From: Caldilineaceae bacterium
Lineage (GTDB): Bacteria > Chloroflexota > Anaerolineae > Caldilineales > Caldilineaceae
Length of the DNA stretch: 11,231 bases
Direction of reading: 5' to 3'
Assembly (NCBI GenBank): GCA_012032975.1
Contig: JAAUPU010000023.1
Coordinates: forward strand, 1-11,231
The position numbers and the translations under genes were made by a program. Of the stretch, positions 1 through 6,786 are shown one piece after another. Under the pieces are notes generated by a model. It worked only from the letters and a program-made list of their open reading frames with translations, was not told the DNA's origin and made no database searches. How positions within the stretch are numbered: the stretch's first letter is position 1; every line of letters starts with the position of its first letter.

Positions 1-68
1 GCCGGTGCTTGTCGGCGATCTTCCGTCGATCCGGTTAAAAACGGCCCAGTTCTCCCCAATCTCATGAG

Positions 69-98
69 TTATCCACAGGGTTATCCCCCTTTTCCACA
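69..98 (+). promoter_or_regulatory. DnaA-box-like cluster
   Basis: Three 9-mers lie within 30 bp in the same orientation. TTATCCACA at 69-77 is a perfect match to the bacterial DnaA box consensus TTATNCACA. TTATCCCCC at 81-89 and TTTTCCACA at 90-98 are degenerate copies. They sit upstream of the K+ channel gene at the left edge of the window. Such clusters occur at replication origins and in DnaA-regulated promoters. No dnaA or dnaN gene and no clear AT-rich unwinding element is visible here, so the function is open. Confidence 0.5.
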
Positions 99-115
99 GA
101 GTTGACGTTTGTCGC

Positions 116-145
116 TTGCCGGATGGACCGGAACACTATTAAAAT
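116..145 (+). promoter_or_regulatory. possible promoter of the K+ channel gene
   Basis: TTGCCG at 116-121 is followed after 18 bp by TAAAAT at 140-145, a weak sigma-70-like pair just upstream of the chosen start at 190. A start of transcription near 152 would give a leader of about 38 nt. It lies immediately 3' of the DnaA-box-like cluster. The match is modest and no other support is available. Confidence 0.28.
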
Positions 146-189
146 CTATACCCTTGACCCAAGATGGTGGCAGTGACAGGACTGGAGCG

Positions 190-1236
190 TTGACCAATAA
201 CCTGCTGTTCAATAGGCAACTGCTGGCGGTTGTCGCCGTGCTGTTGGCTTTGCTCGTCGTAGGTACATCCGGGTACGTGATTCTGGAAGGGTGGCATTGG
301 CGGGACGCCCTCTTCATGACCATTATCACGCTGAGTACGGTCGGCTATGGAGAAATTGCGCCGCTCAGCGCCAGGGGCGTCTTCTTTAGCATGGTATTGA
401 TCGTATTGGGTGTGAGCGCCGCCGCCTACACATTTAGCACGGTCACCGATTATATTGTTGCCGGCGAATTACGCGGCGTGTTGCGGAGACAGAGAATGAC
501 CAAGGCTATTCGGAAAATGCGTGGCCATTATGTAATCTGTGGCTATGGTCGTGTAGGACGACAGGTTGTGGAGGGGCTGCGCGCCAATCACTTCGACATC
601 GTTGTCATCGATGCCGACCCGGTCCATGTCGCCGAACTGGACCTCATGGACATTCATTATGTGGTTGGAAATGCTGCGGATGACGACATGCTGGTCCAAG
701 CCGGCATCGAATGGGCATCTGGTCTCTGCACCTGCCTGCCCGACGATGCGACCAATGTCTTTGCCATTTTAGGAGCGCGTGCGTTGAACCCCAATCTGTA
801 CATCGTGTCGCGCAGCAACCAGCCGGAAAGCGAACCAAAGCTGCGCATTGCCGGCGCCAACAAGGTCATCAATCCCTACCTAATCACCGGACATCGAATG
901 GCCGCGCAGTTGCTCCACCCCGGTGCAGTCGAGTTTCTCGATGTGGTCATGCGCCGCGGTGACCTGGAGCTACGGATTGAAGAGATCATCATTGCTCCAG
1001 GCTCCTTTATGGACGAAAAAACCGTGGCAGATTGCCATGTGCGCCATAACACCGGGGCAAACATCCTGGCTGTACGTCGCGCCGATGGCGCACTCTTCAC
1101 CAACGTGCGCTCGGATTTTGGCCTTCATGCCGGGGATGGGCTGATCAGCCTGGGCACGGCGACACAACTCTCGGGGCTGGCGCGTCTCGCCGGCGATGAG
1201 AACACCAAGCTGCACATGGTCGACACAACCCAGTAG
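190..1236 (+). CDS. two-transmembrane K+ channel with RCK (TrkA-N/TrkA-C) domains
   Basis: This is a potassium channel or channel-like protein of the inner membrane with a cytoplasmic regulatory module. From the TTG at 190 it has 348 residues. A hydrophobic helix lies near residues 10-30. The pore loop carries the K+ selectivity filter TVGYG at 50-54, and a second helix spans about 64-85. The RCK N-lobe follows, with the Rossmann motif GYGRVG at 118-123 that normally binds a nucleotide. The TrkA-C lobe occupies about 240-335. The order matches MthK-like bacterial channels. TTG 190 is preferred because AGGA (178-181) lies 8 nt upstream. The same frame is open back to a TTG at 109, but those 27 residues contain no recognisable element. 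RCK domains gate channels in response to ions or nucleotides; the ligand here is unknown. The gene is monocistronic as far as can be seen and its frame is intact. Confidence 0.9.
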   Translation: MTNNLLFNRQLLAVVAVLLALLVVGTSGYVILEGWHWRDALFMTIITLSTVGYGEIAPLSARGVFFSMVLIVLGVSAAAYTFSTVTDYIVAGELRGVLRRQRMTKAIRKMRGHYVICGYGRVGRQVVEGLRANHFDIVVIDADPVHVAELDLMDIHYVVGNAADDDMLVQAGIEWASGLCTCLPDDATNVFAILGARALNPNLYIVSRSNQPESEPKLRIAGANKVINPYLITGHRMAAQLLHPGAVEFLDVVMRRGDLELRIEEIIIAPGSFMDEKTVADCHVRHNTGANILAVRRADGALFTNVRSDFGLHAGDGLISLGTATQLSGLARLAGDENTKLHMVDTTQ

Positions 1237-1273
1237 ACTTCTTTACATAACCATCAAAGGTTGCTCAGATTAC

Positions 1274-1302
1274 TTGTCAGCCGCCCGATCTTCGAGTACA
1301 AT
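1274..1302 (+). promoter_or_regulatory. sigma-70-type promoter for the GNAT-like gene
   Basis: TTGTCA (1274-1279) and TACAAT (1297-1302) are separated by exactly 17 bp, and each matches 5 of 6 consensus positions. The pair lies in the gap after the K+ channel stop and points towards the GNAT-like gene, with an expected leader of about 55 nt. Confidence 0.55.
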
Positions 1303-1328
1303 ATCCGCGCAACTATGCATGGCCACAG

Positions 1329-1344
1329 GAGGAAGCCTTTCCTC
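1329..1344 (+). promoter_or_regulatory. leader hairpin over an AGGAGG sequence
   Basis: GAGGAA (1329-1334) can pair with TTCCTC (1339-1344) around a 4-nt loop. The left arm lies inside an AGGAGGAA ribosome-binding-like sequence. A second site, AAGGAG at 1347-1352, follows directly and lies 11 nt before the GTG at 1364. The hairpin could hide one of two possible Shine-Dalgarno sites. Six pairs is short, so this may be chance. Confidence 0.3.
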
Positions 1345-1363
1345 ATAAGGAGCCTGCGTTTCG

Positions 1364-2552
1364 GTGATTCACCCTTTTCAGATCGGTGACATTTTATTGG
1401 TCCATCGTTTGGGACGCCAGGCGACCAGACTAAACACCATACAATCTCTTCTGGAACCCTACTCTGCCCTGTGGAGTTCGTTGGCCACAGTTGCCCCCTG
1501 GAATGATGGCAAACGCTCGATGTTTGTCCTGCGCCAGCAGGGCCACGAATTGGCCCGCGCTGGGTATCTTCAGGCACTCAAACGCCCATACCGTCCCGAA
1601 TCAGACATTGTGATGCTTGCGCCTGGGCTGGACAGAGCCTGGGGCACCCCGCGATCTGGGAAAAGCTCCTCTCCCACTACATCCACGAGGCAACCCAACA
1701 CGCCATTGAGCGCATTTATGATCGATGCGCCGGACCAAGCCGTTGCCGGTGACCTCATTCGAACACGTCGGCTTCAAAGTCTTTGCCCGGCAGACAATCT
1801 GGCGTCTGCCCGCCCATCGCGCCGACAACCATGATCAGACATACTCCGCCACGATTCGACCGGCAACCAAGCAGGACGAATGGGGAATCCAGCGGCTCTA
1901 TGCCAACGTCGTTCCGCCCAATGTTCAACAGGCTGAAGGCGCAACAAATGGCCACAAAGCAAACGAACAAACAGTGGCGCCGCCGCTGTCGTGTTACGGA
2001 CCCAGCGGGTGCGCGGCTTTTGTGCTGGAAGAAAAACAAGATGTGGCTGGCTATTTCCAGATTGCTCGCGGCTCCATCGGCTGTTGGTTGCAACTCTGGA
2101 CCGACACCCACGACCCGGACACCGCGCGGATCCATCAGATGTTGCGGTTCGCGCTCTGCCACATTCAACAACACATCCCGAGACGCCATATTTACATTGG
2201 GGTCTCCGATTACCAGGGCGGAATGGGGTCAGTCCTGGATGAGTATGGTTTCGCCCCCTTCACAGATCGAGCCAAAATGGTGAAGCACCTTCTGCAATGG
2301 GTAAGAGAGCCCAGTGTTCTCTCCGTGCCCATTCTGGAATCGGTAGCTGGTGTGGTGCCGAGCCAATTTGTCGAACCATCGATAGAACCGCGCAAACTTC
2401 TTCATGCTCGGACGTTGGGAACCGACACTCAAGGGTCATCGTCCCTTGCCCAGCACAGAGTTTCCGTTCACCATCGACCGCGACGCAAGGAGACATCCGT
2501 TGCCAATCTGTCTACCAGAAAATCCGGCCACCCATGCCTGTCGTCAGGGTGA
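1364..2552 (+). CDS. tandem GNAT-like acetyltransferase, frameshifted
   Basis: The product is probably an N-acetyltransferase-fold protein with two GNAT-like halves; its substrate is unknown. The frame starting at GTG 1364 encodes the N-terminal half to about 1644. At GGGG (1641-1644) coding continues one frame over as HPAIWEKLLSHYIHEATQHA. Between about 1720 and 1742 it moves again to a frame reading VTSFEHVGFKVF and ARQTIWRLP from about 1749. That frame stays open to 2552. It contains the second half: IRPATKQDEWGIQRLY near 1855, then QDVAGYFQIARG, and DEYGFAPFTDRAK near 2240-2280, typical of the late strands of a GNAT fold. The last 50 or so residues look non-conserved, and another frame is open at 2404-2616, so the true C-terminus is uncertain. 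Other conserved genes nearby are broken in the same way, so sequencing indels are more likely than gene decay. The gene sits alone between the channel gene and the ATPase gene. Confidence 0.6.
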
Positions 2553-2713
2553 GATGCCGCTGGTCGACACCAGATGGATGTGCGCAAACCATCCAACCTC
2601 CAACTCTCTGATTTGACGCTGGCGTATATCGTCGACAATGTGACCGATCGATGGGGCATGAAAACGTCAGCCTTTAGCCAAAAAGTGACGGGATCGCTAT
2701 CAACAACTTAGAC

Positions 2714-4360
2714 ATGACTACACTACAGATTACAGATGATCTAGAGCTGCTGTTGGACATCTTGCCCGAGCGCATCCGCTCTTCGCTGCTAGAGATGGAA
2801 AACATCACCGACCTACTCGAAGTCGTGATGGACTTGGGACGCATTCCTGAAGCACGCTTTACCCACGGCGAGATGTACTTGGGTCAATTGGAAGTGAGCA
2901 GCGCCGATCTAGCAATGGTGATTGGGCAGATCGGCGAGTTTGGCGCAGACAATCGCGCTGGCATCGAACGGACACTGCATCGCATCTCTGCCATTCGCAA
3001 CCGCAAAGGCGACGTGATCGGGCTGACTTGCCGCGTCGGGCGCGCCGTCTTTGGCACCATCGAAATCATCAAAGACATCGTGACGGGAGACAACAGCATC
3101 CTGTTGTTGGGTCGCCCAGGCGTTGGCAAGACGACCCTGCTCCGCGAAGCGGCGCGCGTGCGCGGCGAGCAAAAGCGCGTCGTGATTGTGGACACCAGCA
3201 ACGAAATTGCCGGCGATGGCGATATCCCCCATCCAGCGATTGGTCGCTCGCGGCGTATGCAAGTGCCCAAACCCGATCTCCAGCACGAGGTGATGATCGA
3301 AGCCGTCGAGAACCACATGCCCGAGGTCATCATCATCGATGAGATCGGGCGCGAGTTGGAAGCAGTGGCGGCGCGCACCATTGCCGAGCGTGGCGTACAA
3401 CTCGTCGGAACCGCCCACGGCAATACGCTCGAGAACTTGCTCATGAACCCGACCTTGAGCGACCTGGTCGGCGGCATCGAATCGGTGACACTTTCCGATG
3501 AGGAGGCCCGCCGTCGTGGCACCCAGAAGAGCGTGTTGGAACGCAAAGCACCGCCCACCTTTGATGTCTTGATCGAGATCAAAGACCGGCAACGGATGGC
3601 CATCCACCACGACGTGGCCGCGGCTGTAGACGCCCTGCTGCGCGGCCAGACGCTCACGCCAGAAGTGCGCTTTGTGGACGAAAATGGCGAAGTGCAGATC
3701 ACTCAGGCAGTTGAGAACGGACGCATGGGTGCGTTCGATGGGCCGCAAGGCAACTCGCAAAGACGGCGGCGCGGCCGGGGCGGCGAAAATGGCAATGGAC
3801 GGCGCGGCGACCACGGGTCGGAGCTGAATGGCAACGATGACAACCTGATCGAAGTGGGCGAGAGCGGCGGAATTGCCAAGCAGAACCAGGCCGAAACACT
3901 CAAGCCGCTGCGCATCCTGCCCTATGGCATCGGCCAGAATCGGCTGCGCTCGGCTGCCAAGAGCCTGAACGCCCCGATCACCTTGGTCGAAGACCTCTCG
4001 GCGGCAGATGTAGTTATGACCCTCAAGAACTACTATCGCCAGAAGCCGCAGCCCATTGTTGATGCCGAGCGGCGCAATATCCCGATCTACATCTTGCGTA
4101 GCAACACGGTGGTCCAGATGGAGCAATGTCTGATCGACATCTTCCATCTGCAAAGCAATCCGGTGGACGCATTTCACGAGGCGATGCGAGAGACCCAAGA
4201 AGGCATCCAGCGTGTGTTGAGCGGCGCCAGCGATACTGAACTCCGGCCACAGTCCGCAGCCATTCGCAGCCAACAACACCAATTGGCGCGGGCGGCCAAC
4301 CTGGTCAGCCATAGCTACGGGCGGGAACCGTACCGGCGTGTGCGCATCTTCCGCAAATAG
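2714..4360 (+). CDS. AAA ATPase with C-terminal R3H domain (Ycf45/SpoIIIAA-like)
   Basis: This 548-residue protein joins a P-loop ATPase to an R3H single-stranded nucleic acid-binding domain. The ATPase part resembles the plastid Ycf45 and sporulation SpoIIIAA families. Walker A is GRPGVGKTT at 133-141 and Walker B is [10 protein letters not shown] at 205-214, followed by a sensor-like GTAHG at 232-236. A low-complexity Arg/Gly/Asn-rich linker covers about 345-395. A conserved domain follows at about 396-480. The C-terminus holds the R3H signature Arg518-x3-His522 and ends in the usual [16 protein letters not shown] 2714 begins the conserved N-terminus but has no clear Shine-Dalgarno site. 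A weak promoter-like TTGACG lies at 2613-2618. The gene ends 15 nt before tmk, so the two are probably co-transcribed. The cellular role of this family is not established. The location is cytoplasmic, since no membrane segment or signal peptide is visible. The frame is intact over its whole length. Confidence 0.9.
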   Translation: MTTLQITDDLELLLDILPERIRSSLLEMENITDLLEVVMDLGRIPEARFTHGEMYLGQLEVSSADLAMVIGQIGEFGADNRAGIERTLHRISAIRNRKGDVIGLTCRVGRAVFGTIEIIKDIVTGDNSILLLGRPGVGKTTLLREAARVRGEQKRVVIVDTSNEIAGDGDIPHPAIGRSRRMQVPKPDLQHEVMIEAVENHMPEVIIIDEIGRELEAVAARTIAERGVQLVGTAHGNTLENLLMNPTLSDLVGGIESVTLSDEEARRRGTQKSVLERKAPPTFDVLIEIKDRQRMAIHHDVAAAVDALLRGQTLTPEVRFVDENGEVQITQAVENGRMGAFDGPQGNSQRRRRGRGGENGNGRRGDHGSELNGNDDNLIEVGESGGIAKQNQAETLKPLRILPYGIGQNRLRSAAKSLNAPITLVEDLSAADVVMTLKNYYRQKPQPIVDAERRNIPIYILRSNTVVQMEQCLIDIFHLQSNPVDAFHEAMRETQEGIQRVLSGASDTELRPQSAAIRSQQHQLARAANLVSHSYGREPYRRVRIFRK

Positions 4361-4375
4361 AGGCAACGCCATCTA

Positions 4376-5024
4376 GTGGGCAGATTCATCACCTTCGAGG
4401 GGCCAGAGGGAAGCGGCAAGACAACACAGATTCGGCTGCTTTGCGCGCGCCTTGTCGAGGAAGGATATCAGGTTCTCGCCACCCGCGAACCAGGCGGCAC
4501 GCGCATCGGCAACGGTGTCCGCGAGCTGCTGCTCGACCGAGAGCATACCGAGATGAGCCCACGCGCCGAAGCCCTGCTTTTTAATGCCGCACGCGCCCCA
4601 GTTGGTCGACGAGGTAATCCGCCCGGCGCTCGACAGAGATTCCGTCGTGCTCTGCGACCGCTTCGCAGACAGCACGCTTGCGTATCAAGGGTATGGATAT
4701 GGCCAGGATCTGGCGGCATTGCGATCGCTGGCGGCATTCGCCACGCACACGCTCCAGCCAGATCTGACCATCTATCTCGACATCGACCCGCTCGAAGGGC
4801 TGATGCGCAAACAGGCCGATGACCCGGTCGAATGGAACCGGATGGAGGAGCACGCGTTGGCTTTTCATCGTGCGGTTCGCGCGGGCTATCTCGAACTTGC
4901 CAAAGCGGACGACCAACGCTGGTTGCTGTTGGATGCAACCCAGGCGTTCGACAGGATTCAGGCAGCGATTGTGGCGCGGGTGCTGCCGATCTGCGCTGAA
5001 CTGCCCATTGTCGGCCAGCGCTAA
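4376..5024 (+). CDS. tmk: thymidylate kinase, one frameshift
   Basis: Tmk phosphorylates dTMP to dTDP for DNA synthesis. The first frame, from GTG 4376, gives the P-loop GPEGSGKTT (residues 9-17) and the TMP-site motif REPGGT (38-42), then reaches EALLFNAARA. After the CCCC run at 4596-4599 conserved sequence continues in the next frame as QLVDEVIRPALDRDSVVLCD, with the DR pair (D94-R95 after repair) and a LID region near 142-152. Removing one C from CCCC restores a 215-residue protein of normal length. Tmk is essential in most bacteria, so a sequence error is the likely cause. Spacing to the upstream R3H ATPase gene is 15 nt and to darA 28 nt, which suggests an operon. AGAGG at 4359-4363 is the best ribosome-binding candidate for the GTG start. 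Confidence 0.9.
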
Positions 5025-5052
5025 CTCATTACCAGTCAGGAACAATAGGCCG

Positions 5053-5382
5053 ATGAAGCTGATCATGGCGATCATCCACAGCGACGACAGCCGCAACCTG
5101 CTCGATCAGTTGGCGCGGCTGGGTTATTCGGCCACGGTCACGCGGTCGGCCGGCGGCGTGCTGCATATGGCCAACACGACGGTCTTTTGTGGAGTGCAAG
5201 ACGAGCAAGTCGACAATGTGCTGGCAATCATCCGCGAGAGTTGCCCTGCGCGCGTTCAATATGTTACACCGCTGCCGCCAGTCATGGAGCCGGGGGAGGT
5301 ACACATCCCAACACCGGTAGAAAAGCAAATGGGCGGCGCCACCATCTTTGTGCTGGACGTCGCCCATTTTGAACGTGTATGA
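5053..5382 (+). CDS. darA: DarA-type cyclic-di-AMP receptor (PII-like)
   Basis: The 109-residue product matches the DarA/PstA (formerly YaaQ) family. These small PII-like trimers bind cyclic-di-AMP and are thought to relay it to unknown partners. The visible family marks are the start MKLIMAIIH, GG at 34-35, the loop ANTTVFCGV at 40-48, and GGATIFVL at 94-101. Length is that of the family. ATG 5053 is chosen because it gives the family N-terminus and has AGGAA at 5038-5042, although the frame is open further upstream. It follows tmk by 28 nt, and tmk-darA adjacency is also known from Firmicutes, which supports the assignment. In the Bacillus protein an aromatic residue follows the GG pair; here it is Val36. 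No cyclic-di-AMP synthase or hydrolase gene is in this window. Confidence 0.9.
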   Translation: MKLIMAIIHSDDSRNLLDQLARLGYSATVTRSAGGVLHMANTTVFCGVQDEQVDNVLAIIRESCPARVQYVTPLPPVMEPGEVHIPTPVEKQMGGATIFVLDVAHFERV

Positions 5383-5396
5383 CAAACCGATGTTGG

Positions 5397-5467
5397 CGAT
5401 CTCCGTTGGCCGAAATTGGAGATCGAGGGAGAGGAGATTCGTGAGGACGAGTCCCACGATCTCCAAT
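5397..5467. terminator. inverted repeats between convergent darA and fmdB-like genes
   Basis: ATTGGAGATCG (5415-5425) is perfectly complementary to CGATCTCCAAT (5457-5467). After one mismatch the stem continues GGGA (5427-5430) with TCCC (5452-5455), leaving a loop of about 21 nt. The left arm can also pair upstream with CGATCTCC at 5397-5404. The repeats lie between two convergent genes and may act as a two-way terminator. No clear T-run follows, so termination is inferred from position and structure only. Confidence 0.42.
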
Positions 5468-5484
5468 CTCAAGATGATCTCCGC

Positions 5485-5943
5485 CTAATCCGGCAGCATC
5501 GAATCCATCCCACCACCGTATCCACCGTCAAAGCCTCCACCGAATCCACCTCCACCAAATCCGTCTCCGCCCATTTCATCTCCCATATCCGGCATTGACT
5601 CCTCGATAGAGTCCGGGCTTTCGCCAGACTCCAGCCGACCGATCACCTCGTTCATCTCGGCATCCAACGGCTCGCCCATTTCGTCGCTCATGCGACGCAT
5701 AAAATGGGCCAGCGCGCGCGGGTCTTCGCTCTCCAGGCCAGACAACAACGACGGATCGTCGGCCAGCGCATCCATGCGGCTGTCTTCAGATTTCATGACG
5801 GCGACCCGGCTGACCAGTCGTCTAAGATGGGAGCCTTCACAGATCGGACAACGGGCGGCTTCGTCGCTGGCCACGCTGATGGTGCGAAAAAAGACGCTGA
5901 CGCGTTTGCGGCAGTCGAGACATGCGTATTCATAAATTGGCAT
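5485..5943 (-). CDS. FmdB-family zinc-ribbon protein with Gly-rich tail
   Basis: This is a small putative regulatory protein with an N-terminal zinc ribbon; the family's molecular role is poorly known. From the second of two adjacent ATGs it begins MPIYEYACLDC, the FmdB signature, with zinc ligands Cys8, Cys11, Cys32 and Cys35, and has 152 residues. The middle (about 55-125) is acidic and rich in Met, Ser and Asp. The last 28 or so residues are a Gly/Phe/Asp repeat. The second ATG (5943) is preferred because AGGAGG lies 6 nt upstream, against 3 nt for the first (5946). It is transcribed alone, divergently from gmk and convergently with darA. A good promoter lies at 6077-6105 on the same strand, which implies a leader of about 125 nt. 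Confidence 0.85.
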   Translation of the reverse strand: MPIYEYACLDCRKRVSVFFRTISVASDEAARCPICEGSHLRRLVSRVAVMKSEDSRMDALADDPSLLSGLESEDPRALAHFMRRMSDEMGEPLDAEMNEVIGRLESGESPDSIEESMPDMGDEMGGDGFGGGGFGGGFDGGYGGGMDSMLPD

Positions 5944-5985
5944 CATTTTCCTCCTGAAGGGGAATCAGAACCTGGAGCCACAGAT

Positions 5986-6014
5986 TTCACAACGAGGCTC
6001 AAAACACGTATACT
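5986..6014 (+). promoter_or_regulatory. sigma-70-type promoter for gmk
   Basis: TTCACA (5986-5991) and TATACT (6009-6014) are spaced by 17 bp and each matches 5 of 6 consensus bases. Transcription would start near 6021, giving a leader of about 90 nt that begins in the hairpin at 6020-6043. Confidence 0.6.
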
Positions 6015-6019
6015 TTCAC

Positions 6020-6043
6020 CCAACCCAGGCGTCAGTGGGTTGG
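6020..6043. promoter_or_regulatory. perfect inverted repeat at the predicted gmk transcript start
   Basis: CCAACCCA (6020-6027) and TGGGTTGG (6036-6043) form a perfect 8-bp stem with an 8-nt loop. It sits right at the predicted gmk transcription start, inside the divergent control region shared with the fmdB-like gene. It could be an operator for a dimeric regulator or a 5'-end RNA hairpin. It is not followed by a T-run, so a terminator is less likely. Confidence 0.5.
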
Positions 6044-6076
6044 ACATTTTCCAGTCTCTTTGCTCGGAATGGGTGG

Positions 6077-6105
6077 ATTATACAAAGCGCTAAGGATGGG
6101 AGCAA
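6077..6105 (-). promoter_or_regulatory. sigma-70-type promoter for the fmdB-like gene
   Basis: Read on the minus strand, TTGCTC (6105-6100) is followed after 17 bp by a perfect TATAAT (6082-6077). Transcription would start near 6070 and run towards the fmdB-like gene. It overlaps the ribosome-binding region of gmk, so the two divergent transcripts would share about 50 bp of complementary 5' sequence. Confidence 0.55.
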
Positions 6106-6111
6106 GAACGC

Positions 6112-6758
6112 ATGGCAGTGCCTGACATCGACCAGGAAATCGACGCTCTCTATGAGAGCCTGAGTTACCCCAGGCCTGTGCTGGTCGTGCTTTCCGGTCC
6201 TAGCGGCGTCGGCAAAGACGCCACTCTGGATCTGATGCAGACCATCGGTCACAACTTCCACTTCGTGGTCACGGCGACCACGAGGCCGATTCGACCCGAT
6301 GAAGTCGATGGCAAAGATTACCACTTCGTGACGGTGGCGAATTCGCCGAGATGATCGAAGCCGGTGAGTTGCTCGAATATGCGGTCGTCTACGGAGACTA
6401 CAAAGGCATCCCAAAGCGCCATGTGCGCGAGGCGTTGGAGAGCGGGCTGGATGTGATCATGCGCATCGACGTACAGGGCGCCGCAACCTTGCGTAAACTG
6501 GTCCCAAATGCCGTGACCATCTTCCTCACCGCGGAGAGCGAAGAAGAGCTGGTTCGTCGCCTCTCCGAGCGCAAGACCGAGTCGGTGGACAAGTTGAAGA
6601 TGCGTATTGCCACCGCCCGGCAGGAGCTTAACCGCATTATTGAGTTTGACTATGTGGTCGTCAACCGGGAGAACGAGCTACAGACCACCGTCGAGCAGGT
6701 GTTGAGCATCATCAAGTCGGAGAAATGTCGCATCGACTGGTCGCCGGTCAGCCTGTGA
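6112..6758 (+). CDS. gmk: guanylate kinase, one frameshift
   Basis: Gmk converts GMP to GDP in the cytoplasm. ATG 6112 has GGGAG at 6098-6102. The first frame carries the P-loop GPSGVGKDA (29-37) and the GMP-binding stretch [20 protein letters not shown]. It then stops early at 6354. One base appears to be missing near 6337-6340; adding it gives the join [17 protein letters not shown]. The rest follows in the frame from 6351: [14 protein letters not shown], the [10 protein letters not shown] segment, and the lid/C-terminal helices ending near [11 protein letters not shown]. The repaired length is 215 residues, normal for the family. The residue after the P-loop lysine is Asp36 instead of Ser or Thr. 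The gene heads a + strand cluster with the rhomboid gene 28 nt downstream. Because Gmk is essential, an assembly indel is the likely cause of the break. Confidence 0.9.
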
Positions 6759-6786
6759 TGCAAACAGCAAGAGGAACCGAACCAGC

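Noticed and set aside
2909..4372. A 487-codon open frame on the minus strand opposite the R3H ATPase gene
   Set aside because: It lies wholly within a gene with clear Walker and R3H motifs. Its translation has no recognisable domain and is explained by the high GC of the opposite codons.
4590..4605. Programmed ribosomal frameshifting in tmk
   Set aside because: No slippery heptamer with a downstream structure was seen. The shift is explained by one extra C in CCCC, and four other genes show the same kind of break.
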